Assembly (NCBI GenBank): GCA_945882615.1
Contig: CAMCWK010000007.1
Coordinates: forward strand, 1-64,000
DNA: 64,000 nucleotides
Reading direction: 5' to 3'
Source of the DNA: Rhizobium sp. Q54
Lineage (GTDB): Bacteria; Pseudomonadota; Alphaproteobacteria; Micropepsales; Micropepsaceae
Part shown: in pieces, positions 58,240 to 64,000 of the stretch
Layout of the letters: each line of letters starts with the position of its first letter
How positions within the stretch are numbered: the first letter of the stretch is position 1
The notes under the pieces: model-generated
What the model was told of the DNA's origin: nothing
Database searches by the model: none
What the model saw: the letters and a program-made list of their open reading frames with translations, nothing else
Program-made: the position numbers and the translations under genes

Positions 58240-59283
58240 GTGGCGGCGCGATTGAAAATCCTGATCGTCACCGACGCCTGGACGCCCCAGGTCAATGGCG
58301 TGGTGCGCACGGTGCAGATCACCGCCGCTGACCTGCGCGCGCTGGGCCATGACGTGCGGATGATCACGCCCGAGGGGCGCCTGACCTTTCCCATGCCGAC
58401 CTATCCGGAAATCCGCCTGGCGGTGCTGCCCGGCCGCGCCCTGACGCGGGAGATAAAAGCCTTCGCCCCCGATGCGGTGCATATCGCCACCGAAGGCAGT
58501 CTCGGTCTGGTGGCGCGCCGGATCTGCATCAAGCACGGCATCGCCTTCACCACCGCCTTTCACACCCGTTTCGCCGAATATGTCCATGCGCGCTTTTCCT
58601 TCGTGCCGGAATCGCTCATGTGGCGCTGGCTCGCCTGGTTCCATGCCCCCGCCACGGCGGTGATGGTGGCGACGCAAAGCCTGAAGCGCGAACTGGAGGG
58701 GCATGGCTTCAAACATCTGCGCATCTGGTCGCGCGGTGTCGATGTGGAGCGCTTCCATCCCGTTGAAGATGCGCGTCACGCCTATGCGTCGCCCATCTGG
58801 CTTTATGTCGGGCGCGTCGCCGTCGAAAAGAACATCGAGGCCTTCCTGGCGCTGGACATTCCCGGCACCAAGGTGATCGTCGGCGACGGCCCCGCCCGGG
58901 CGGCGCTGGAGAAAAAATACCCGCACACCAAATTCCTCGGCGCGCTGACCGGCGACGCATTGGTGCGCGCCTATGCGGGCAGCGACGTCTTTGTCTTTCC
59001 CAGCCGCACCGACACCTTTGGGCTGGTGCTGCTGGAGGCGCTGGCCTGCGGCTTGACCGTGGCGGCCTATCCGGTGGAAGGCCCCCGCGACGTGGTGGGG
59101 CCGGATGCGCCGGGCGCGGGCGATGTCGCCGCCCTGGACACCGACCTCAAAACCGCCTGCCTTGCCGCCTGGGCGCTCCGGCAAAGCCCCCGCGGCCTCA
59201 GCCCCCGCGCCTTTGCGCAAGAACATTCCTGGCGGGCCTGCACCCTCCAGTTCCTGCGGAATCTGGCGGTGGAAGCGGACTAG
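58240..59283 (+). CDS. GT4-family glycosyltransferase
   Basis: Encodes 347 aa from GTG 58240 (TTG 58252 is an alternative; a longer upstream frame overlaps the phosphoesterase and looks non-coding). The two Rossmann domains show VTDAWTPQVNGVVRTVQ, WLYVGRVAVEKNIEAF and the nucleotide-sugar site with PSRTDTFGLVLLEALA (E-x7-E type). This is the alpha-mannosyl/glucuronosyl-type GT4 group that attaches sugars to diacylglycerol or phosphatidylinositol. It starts 29 nt behind the phosphoesterase, so they are probably an operon. Confidence 0.83.
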   Translation: MAARLKILIVTDAWTPQVNGVVRTVQITAADLRALGHDVRMITPEGRLTFPMPTYPEIRLAVLPGRALTREIKAFAPDAVHIATEGSLGLVARRICIKHGIAFTTAFHTRFAEYVHARFSFVPESLMWRWLAWFHAPATAVMVATQSLKRELEGHGFKHLRIWSRGVDVERFHPVEDARHAYASPIWLYVGRVAVEKNIEAFLALDIPGTKVIVGDGPARAALEKKYPHTKFLGALTGDALVRAYAGSDVFVFPSRTDTFGLVLLEALACGLTVAAYPVEGPRDVVGPDAPGAGDVAALDTDLKTACLAAWALRQSPRGLSPRAFAQEHSWRACTLQFLRNLAVEAD

Positions 59284-59342
59284 CGCACCCCTTGGCGGCA
59301 AGGGAAAAATCCCATTATGCTTCTCAAAAAGAGGTGCCAAAA

Positions 59343-59720
59343 ATGAAAGCCCCGCTTGTTCTGACCGCCGCGTGCCTGGCCCTGATTTCCGCCGCCAACG
59401 CCCAGCCGCCCCCCACCCCCGCCGAGCAGGTCAAGACCCTCCAGTCCCGCCATGCCGAAAGCCTCAAGCAACATGCCGGTCTGCAGGCGATCGATGACGC
59501 GGTGAAGGCCGACTGCATCACCAAGGCGGCAGACGACAAGGCCAAGGCGGCGCTGTGCCCCTGCGCCGGCGCGGTGACGGTGCAATACTGGATGGACGAC
59601 GCCTTCATGCGCCAGCAGGTCGAAGCCTATCTCAAGTCCCCATCGCCCAAGGGCGTGTCGGAACTGCTGAAATATCAGGGCCCGGAGCTCTACCAGATCT
59701 GCCAGGCAGCCACGAAATAG
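59343..59720 (+). CDS. Small secreted Cys-containing protein
   Basis: Encodes 125 aa from ATG 59343, which opens a signal peptide (1-20, ending ANAQ) and follows AGAGGTG. The mature part is helical with three Cys around ADCITKAADDKAKAALCPC and a later YQICQAA. It may be a disulfide-linked helical bundle. It has no known family and is isolated from the neighbouring glycosyltransferase by 59 nt. Confidence 0.65.
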   Translation: MKAPLVLTAACLALISAANAQPPPTPAEQVKTLQSRHAESLKQHAGLQAIDDAVKADCITKAADDKAKAALCPCAGAVTVQYWMDDAFMRQQVEAYLKSPSPKGVSELLKYQGPELYQICQAATK

Positions 59721-59770
59721 GTCTTGCGCCCCATTGGTGTTAGGCTCGCCCACCCACCGGGAGATCTGCC

Positions 59771-59932
59771 ATGCGCGTGATCCTAGTCGCCGCCCTTGCC
59801 GCCCTGATGCTGTCGGGTTGCGCGATCAACTGGCCAACCGAGATGTCGGTGCCGCGCTTCACCTGGAGCCCCAACACCAACAGCCAGGCTGCCGACCCGG
59901 CAACCGACGAACGCGCCCTGCGCAAGCGCTGA
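59771..59932 (+). CDS. Small lipoprotein
   Basis: Encodes 53 aa with a lipoprotein signal (MRVILVAALAALMLSGC, lipobox LSGC, Cys17) and a short polar tail with FTWSPNTNSQAAD and RALRKR. It would be anchored by lipid in the envelope. It is placed 2 nt ahead of the next gene. Confidence 0.6.
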   Translation: MRVILVAALAALMLSGCAINWPTEMSVPRFTWSPNTNSQAADPATDERALRKR

Positions 59933-59934
59933 CC

Positions 59935-60195
59935 ATGAGATACCCGATGCGCCTACCGTTCCTGATGGCCGCCCTGGCATTGGCATCGCCCGCGATCGCC
60001 GCGACTCCCACACCACCGACGCCGCCCACCGCGCCCGCCGTCACGCCGGTACAGAGTACGCAGAAAGCCGCGCCACTGCGCCTGCGCGCCCCCCTGATGC
60101 TCGACGACCGCCGCCGCATGGTGCCGCCGGGCCGCATCGATCCGGGCTCGTACAAACCCATGCCCAAGAACGGCGGCGGCCCGGAGATCGGATAA
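59935..60195 (+). CDS. Small secreted Pro-rich protein
   Basis: Encodes 86 aa: signal peptide (1-23, ending AIAA), a Thr/Pro-rich linker (TPTPPTPPTAPAVTP) and a basic tail with APLMLDDRRRMVPPGRIDPGS. Only 2 nt separate it from the lipoprotein gene, so they are one transcript. No function is known. Confidence 0.6.
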   Translation: MRYPMRLPFLMAALALASPAIAATPTPPTPPTAPAVTPVQSTQKAAPLRLRAPLMLDDRRRMVPPGRIDPGSYKPMPKNGGGPEIG

Positions 60196-60198
60196 CAG

Positions 60199-60444
60199 AT
60201 GATTTTTGAGGCTGAGATTAAGATTCGCGGCGCTTGGGTCGAAGTAGATATTGCGGACGCTTTAGGGCTGCCGACGACTTCAGTCTTCCGTTGCATCGGC
60301 TGTCATGGACGGCTCTGGGCTCACAAAGAGTATAGCAACGGTACACGGGCACATTTCGAGCACGCTGTAGCTCACAAGGGATGCGCCCGAACTGACTACA
60401 ATTTCTCTGGCCACAAGGCGCGGCACCCTGAAGCGATTTCATGA
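60199..60444 (+). CDS. Small Cys/His (zinc-ribbon-like) protein
   Basis: Encodes 81 aa with RCIGCHGRLWAHK (CxxCH) and later FEHAVAHKGC, a set of Cys and His that could hold a zinc ion, as in small DNA-processing proteins. It is lower in GC than the genes to its left and begins 4 nt after them, which looks like the left edge of an islet (60199-62035). No ribosome site is strong; the function is unknown. Confidence 0.55.
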   Translation: MIFEAEIKIRGAWVEVDIADALGLPTTSVFRCIGCHGRLWAHKEYSNGTRAHFEHAVAHKGCARTDYNFSGHKARHPEAIS

Positions 60445-60461
60445 CAGGAGCGGCTACGACC

Positions 60462-60914
60462 TCAGTTCAGGAGAGATACGATACCGAGAAACAAGCCCAC
60501 AACACCTAGGGCAACAGAAATCAAACTGATCTTGGCAGGAATTCTATACGCCGGATCGGTGGCTGACCAAGCCCAGCGCATGCACTCACTCCATGTCGCA
60601 GTGTGCAGTTTAAAGTTGTAGGCGACATTCGGTTTTAAACCACCAAGCCGACCACGAGTTTCTAAATCCAGCCAAATCTCGTCTCTGCTATTATCGTGCG
60701 CTCCGCGGGCAACAAGAGGAACAAACACGCCGTTACATTCAACTGTGAGAATGCGTCCTGCGGAAACGCCGGGCCGGTGAGAAATATGCACTCGGACCAT
60801 GTCCAAAAAGACGTCCTCCAACCCGATCTCGCGAACGGTTAGGCACACGCAAGGTTGGGTTTGCCTCACGTAGCCCACATCACAGGCCCTTTCCGGTATC
60901 TTGGGTCGCGTCAT
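60462..60914 (-). CDS. Unknown protein with C-terminal membrane helix
   Basis: Encodes 150 aa from ATG 60914 (TTG 60920 is also possible). Most of the protein is a beta-rich soluble domain (VCLTVREIGLEDVFLDMVRVHISHR, VECNGVFVPLVARG) and the end is a hydrophobic helix (ISLISVALGVVGLFLGIVSLL), so it may be tail-anchored. Its first 35 nt overlap the end of the P63C gene, meaning both come from one transcript. Lower GC content than the surroundings. Not recognised. Confidence 0.6.
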   Translation of the reverse strand: MTRPKIPERACDVGYVRQTQPCVCLTVREIGLEDVFLDMVRVHISHRPGVSAGRILTVECNGVFVPLVARGAHDNSRDEIWLDLETRGRLGGLKPNVAYNFKLHTATWSECMRWAWSATDPAYRIPAKISLISVALGVVGLFLGIVSLLN

Positions 60915-61941
60915 AGTCAAAAGAAAGCTGCGGAGATGGGGCGCCCTTAGGAAGTTCGAAACGCGGGCGTAGGCGATTTAGCTTTTTCATAAAATCGTGC
61001 CAGTCGTCACTAAGCTGCATCATCGTAACTACTGCCCCAAGATGTTCTTTGAGTTTGGGATACCCGCGAGTTTGAGTTAATCGCCGGAAAAGATGCGTAG
61101 AAAGCCTACCTGAAGCCAGTTTTGGAGTTACAGCTTTGAGTTCTTCGAGGACACCAGGAGCGAGACGGCGATATACCACCTCATTGGTTAGGCAGCCGAA
61201 ATATTGGGGTCGCTTCACCGAGTCTTTTGGATATTCCAGATTTCGGAGCCGGAAAATCTCCTTGTAGAATTCGGGAGGGAATGTTGGAACGTAGGGCTGC
61301 AATTCCTTGGCGATATACTCGTTAAGAATACGGGCCAAGGCATCTTGAGTTCGAAAATTCTGGAATCCAGTTGCTTCATCGACCAGGGCAATAATACCGA
61401 CGTTTGCCAGCGCCCGGATCAGCACATCCGCAGCAGAAATCATGCGTTCGTAGCGAGCAGGTACGCTGCCGCTCTCTTTCAGTTCAGCGTCACGGAAGCG
61501 AAGATAAACTTCTGCAACCATCGGCAGCAGCCGGGCATCGTAACCCACACCCTTGCCGCCAGTTTTGGAGCGATAAAAGATGGGCGTGGTCGACTGCAGT
61601 AGATCGTCAGATATGAAGGGTTTGAGGGCTTCTGCCTGCAAGAAGAAGGGAAGTTCGTCTACGGTAGAGAGGACGCCCGTCCCCGCCTTTGGTGACCTGG
61701 AGCGGCCCAGTGCTCGCAAGAAGGTCGCCTGTGTGATGATGCGGGTCCCATTTTGGAGGACCGCGCTAGACACGGTCGATTTTCCGAGAGGGAAATCACC
61801 TTCGTGTTCCGCTACCGGCAGATTGCCCGCCCAGCGGCTGACGGCAGCTTTAGACGCGATTTCTCTGCGGCGCTCAGGAGAGAGAGCATCTTTTCGGGCC
61901 TTTGCAGCCTTAACTCGGGCCGGGTTTTTCACATCGGTCAT
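60880..61941 (-). CDS. P63C-domain protein
   Basis: Encodes 353 aa from ATG 61941, chosen because GGAG lies 6 nt upstream; longer starts enter the operator. The N-terminal 30 residues are basic (VKAAKARKDALSPERRREIASKAA). The C-terminal part is the P63C domain: ALANVGIIALVDEATGFQNFRTQDALARILN, ELQPYVPTFPPEFYKEIFRLR, VKRPQYFGCLTNEVVYRRLAPGVLEELK and HLGAVVTMMQLSDDW. P63C proteins are known from phages and scattered genomic islands; their function is not established. It lies with two small genes in a lower-GC islet. Confidence 0.85.
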   Translation of the reverse strand: MTDVKNPARVKAAKARKDALSPERRREIASKAAVSRWAGNLPVAEHEGDFPLGKSTVSSAVLQNGTRIITQATFLRALGRSRSPKAGTGVLSTVDELPFFLQAEALKPFISDDLLQSTTPIFYRSKTGGKGVGYDARLLPMVAEVYLRFRDAELKESGSVPARYERMISAADVLIRALANVGIIALVDEATGFQNFRTQDALARILNEYIAKELQPYVPTFPPEFYKEIFRLRNLEYPKDSVKRPQYFGCLTNEVVYRRLAPGVLEELKAVTPKLASGRLSTHLFRRLTQTRGYPKLKEHLGAVVTMMQLSDDWHDFMKKLNRLRPRFELPKGAPSPQLSFDYDATQDTGKGL

Positions 61942-61950
61942 CTGATTCTC

Positions 61951-61999
61951 CATGCTTGCAGGGAGATAAATACATGCTTGCAAAAATGTTTGCAAGCAT
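61951..61999 (-). promoter_or_regulatory. P63C-gene operator and promoter
   Basis: The palindrome ATGCTTGCAAA-AATG-TTTGCAAGCAT (61974-61999, 11-bp perfect arms) overlaps a candidate -35 (TTGCAA) and spacer of the minus-strand promoter. The 10-mer TGCAAGCATG (minus strand) recurs exactly 22 bp downstream at 61951-61960, a separation of two helical turns. Together they look like a three-half-site repressor operator. Confidence 0.75.
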
Positions 62000-62132
62000 A
62001 TGAACTGACGCGTGCTAGCATACAGGGGGCCCGGTAAACCTTTGAGATTTCAGCTATCCGCTAGCAAACTACCTTATCCCCGCCCGCCAGACGCGCTAGA
62101 AAGGCCCCCTAACAGGGGTCCTTACAACAACA

Positions 62133-63731
62133 ATGCCGCCCACCGGACGCCTCACCGCCCGCGAATGGACCTTTCTGGGGATCACCCTGCTGTTCTGGGC
62201 GGGGTTCGTGATCCTGCTCGGAAAAGACACCAGCTGGGACTTCCGCAATTACCACTGGTACGCCCCCTATGCGTTCCTGAACGGCCGCATGGGGATCGAC
62301 ATCGCCGTCGCCCATCAGGGCAGCTGGTACAATCCCTATCTCGACCTGCCCTTCTATTGGCTGGCGAACCACACGCGCGCCTGGATCGCGCTGGGCGTCT
62401 TGGGCGCGGTGCAGGGCGCCACCGTCATCCCGCTCTACATGATGGGCCGCTCCATCCTGCGCGTGGTGGCCAAGCCCGGCGATGCGCAATTGCTGGCGGG
62501 CGCACTCGCCCTCCTGGGCCAGTTCGGCGCCCTGACGATCACCGAGTTCGGCACCACCTATTACGACAATGTGATGGCCTGCTTCGCCCTTTCGGGCCTC
62601 GCCATCATCGTCTGCAACCGCGATGCCCTGCGCACCGGACCGTTGCGCAACGCCGCGATGCTGTCGGCGCTGGCCGGCCTGATCACCGGCATGGCGATGG
62701 GCCTGAAACTGCCCTCCATGCCCTGGTGCATCGGCTTCGCCGCCGCCCTGCTGGCGGTGGGCGGAAGCGGGCGGCATATCGGCCTTCGCCTGGCGGTGGG
62801 CGGCATTGCGGGCGTGATCGGCTTTGCCATCTTCGCCGCGCCCTGGATGCTCCATGTCTATGAGCAGACCGGCAATCCGCTGTTTCCCTATTTCAACGCC
62901 TATTGGCAATCGCCGCTGGCGCTCGACGCGCATTATCGCGACCTGCGCTTCGTCCCCATCCTGTTCTGGCGGCAGATATTCTTCCCCTTCCTCTTCACCC
63001 TGGACTGGCATGTCGCGGGCGATCTGGCGGTGCAGGATATCCGCCTGGCGCTCGCCTATATCCTGGTGATCCCGGCGGTCATCGTCCTGATCCTGAAGAA
63101 GGAGGCCGCCGACGCGCTGGTGGAACGCCGCGCCGCCATCATCCTGTTCGCCTTCGCCGCGGCCGGCTACGTCACCTGGCTGAAATTCTTCGCCATCTAC
63201 CGCTATGCCATCCTTCTGGAGATGCTCAGCGTGCTCCTGGTGATCGCGGCGGTCGGCCTGCTGCCGATCGCGCGCAAGACGCGCCAGCTGGTGCTGGTGG
63301 GCCTCGCCGCCCTGGTGCTGGTCACCACCCGCAGCGAGTTCCTGGAACGCGCCCCCGTCGAAGACCCCTATATCGAGACCGCGCTGCCCCCCATTCCCAA
63401 TCCGGGCAAGGCCATGGTGGTGATGACCGGCGACGCCCCGCTGGGCTTCATCGCCACCACCCTGCCGCCCCAGATCCCGGTGCTGCGGATCGACGGCTGG
63501 TTCCTGCAGCCGCGCGACGGCAGCGGGCTGACAAAGCTGATGAAGGCCCGGGTGGCGGCGCACCTGAAATCGGGCGGTGACCTCTACCTCCTGGCCGACG
63601 CCAATGACATGAACCGCGCCCGCGCGGCGCTGCGCGATTATCGCCTCGCCATCCGCTGGCCCGTCTGCCAGCAGTTCGATACAAATATCATCGGGCTCTA
63701 TCAGTGGTGCCCGCTAGCGAGATTGCCATGA
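62133..63731 (+). CDS. Polytopic membrane glycosyltransferase-like protein
   Basis: Encodes 532 aa with about 11 membrane helices and an early periplasmic loop (TSWDFRNYHWYAPYAFLNGRMG...QGSWYNPYLDLPFYW), the layout of GT-C enzymes that use polyprenyl-phosphate sugars (GT87/PMT-like). The acidic residue after W (SWD) could be catalytic. It is coupled by ATGA to a GT2 transferase, which would make the lipid-linked sugar donor. The target is not known. Confidence 0.75.
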   Translation: MPPTGRLTAREWTFLGITLLFWAGFVILLGKDTSWDFRNYHWYAPYAFLNGRMGIDIAVAHQGSWYNPYLDLPFYWLANHTRAWIALGVLGAVQGATVIPLYMMGRSILRVVAKPGDAQLLAGALALLGQFGALTITEFGTTYYDNVMACFALSGLAIIVCNRDALRTGPLRNAAMLSALAGLITGMAMGLKLPSMPWCIGFAAALLAVGGSGRHIGLRLAVGGIAGVIGFAIFAAPWMLHVYEQTGNPLFPYFNAYWQSPLALDAHYRDLRFVPILFWRQIFFPFLFTLDWHVAGDLAVQDIRLALAYILVIPAVIVLILKKEAADALVERRAAIILFAFAAAGYVTWLKFFAIYRYAILLEMLSVLLVIAAVGLLPIARKTRQLVLVGLAALVLVTTRSEFLERAPVEDPYIETALPPIPNPGKAMVVMTGDAPLGFIATTLPPQIPVLRIDGWFLQPRDGSGLTKLMKARVAAHLKSGGDLYLLADANDMNRARAALRDYRLAIRWPVCQQFDTNIIGLYQWCPLARLP

Positions 63732-64000
63732 AGGTCGCGGTGCTGGTGCCCTGCTATAACGAGGAAGCCGCCATCGCCAAGGTGGTGACGGACTTCCGCG
63801 CCGCCCTGCCGGATGCCACCGTCTATGTCTATGACAATAACAGCCATGACGACACAATCGCCCGCGCCGCCCATGCCGGCGCGGTGGTGCGAAGCGAGCG
63901 CCGCCAGGGCAAGGGCAATGTGGTGCGCCGCATGTTCGCCGACATCGATGCCGACATCTATGTGCTGGTCGATGGCGACGACACCTATGACGCCGCCGCC
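63728..64000 (+). CDS. GT2-family glycosyltransferase (partial)
   Basis: The first 91 residues are in the window; the gene runs off the end. VAVLVPCYNEEAAIAKVV, VYDNNSHDDT, GKGNVVRRMF and LVDGDDTYD give a GT-A fold with the DxD metal motif, of the dolichol/polyprenyl-phosphate mannosyl- or glucosyl-transferase kind. It starts within the stop of the membrane glycosyltransferase gene (ATGA), so the two are a functional pair in which this protein charges a lipid carrier. Confidence 0.85.
   Translation, partial: MKVAVLVPCYNEEAAIAKVVTDFRAALPDATVYVYDNNSHDDTIARAAHAGAVVRSERRQGKGNVVRRMFADIDADIYVLVDGDDTYDAAA

Overview
The window is GC-rich chromosomal DNA of an alphaproteobacterium. The evidence is a CpdR-type cell-cycle response regulator beside an N-formylglutamate amidohydrolase gene and tRNA-Val, a BigR-type sulfide regulator, a Flp pilin gene with a TTAA-N7-TTAA (CtrA-type) box, a TadG-like protein, HWE-type kinases and many ATGA-overlapped short operons. 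It looks like a free-living, gram-negative oligotroph; a Micropepsales/Rhizomicrobium-like affiliation is only a guess. There is no rRNA, CRISPR array, complete prophage or recognisable transposase.

Layout. 0.1-1.8 kb: small unknown genes, including an Rmf-like peptide, and an HWE-type kinase. 1.8-4.7 kb: a persulfide/sulfide detoxification locus (MBL-fold dioxygenase, divergent BigR-like repressor with a clear operator, rhodanese-DUF2892, TauE/SafE exporter, DUF2892). 4.7-6.7 kb: Flp pilin, orphan acyl carrier protein and stress-type small proteins. 6.8-18.9 kb: two large sensor kinases, ThuA-like, Tat-exported UxuA-like and amidohydrolase enzymes, a DsbA-like thioredoxin and a ChaN/Tiki-like protein. 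19.0-26.9 kb: a heavy-metal RND efflux operon (His-rich leader protein, adaptor, pump, DUF3240, outer-membrane factor) followed by two tandem MipA/OmpV-type porin genes; the first is out of frame at a run of ten C. 26.9-35.4 kb: a Tat-exported GH79-like glycosidase with DUF1493, M28 peptidase, degenerate TraB/GumN protein, CsbD, PepSY membrane protein and DUF2244. 35.5-39.5 kb: a probable copper-uptake operon (BlaI/CopY-type regulator, DUF2946, TonB receptor, copper-uptake-associated lipoprotein, alpha-CTD-like small protein, PCu(A)C chaperone). 39.6-41 kb: a methyltransferase and divergent MerR regulator sharing a SoxR-box-like operator. 41-53 kb: enolase-superfamily dehydratase, TadG, SLC13 permease, DUF4010 protein and small membrane proteins. 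52.3-53.4 kb: a lower-GC islet with an orphan ParB/Srx-domain gene against tRNA-Val(GAC). 53.5-60.2 kb: cpdR, amidohydrolase, class A beta-lactamase, an LpxH-like phosphoesterase/GT4 pair and small envelope proteins. 60.2-62.0 kb: a second lower-GC islet with a P63C-domain protein behind a striking 26-bp palindromic operator. 62.1-64.0 kb: membrane and GT2 glycosyltransferases running off the end.

Four full copies and one half copy of a 114-133 bp nested inverted repeat lie in intergenic gaps. The most promising leads are the poly-C frameshift in the porin signal peptide (possible phase variation), the P63C islet and its operator, the ParB-domain islet with its long stem-loop, the dispersed palindrome family, and the alpha-CTD-like protein inside the copper operon.
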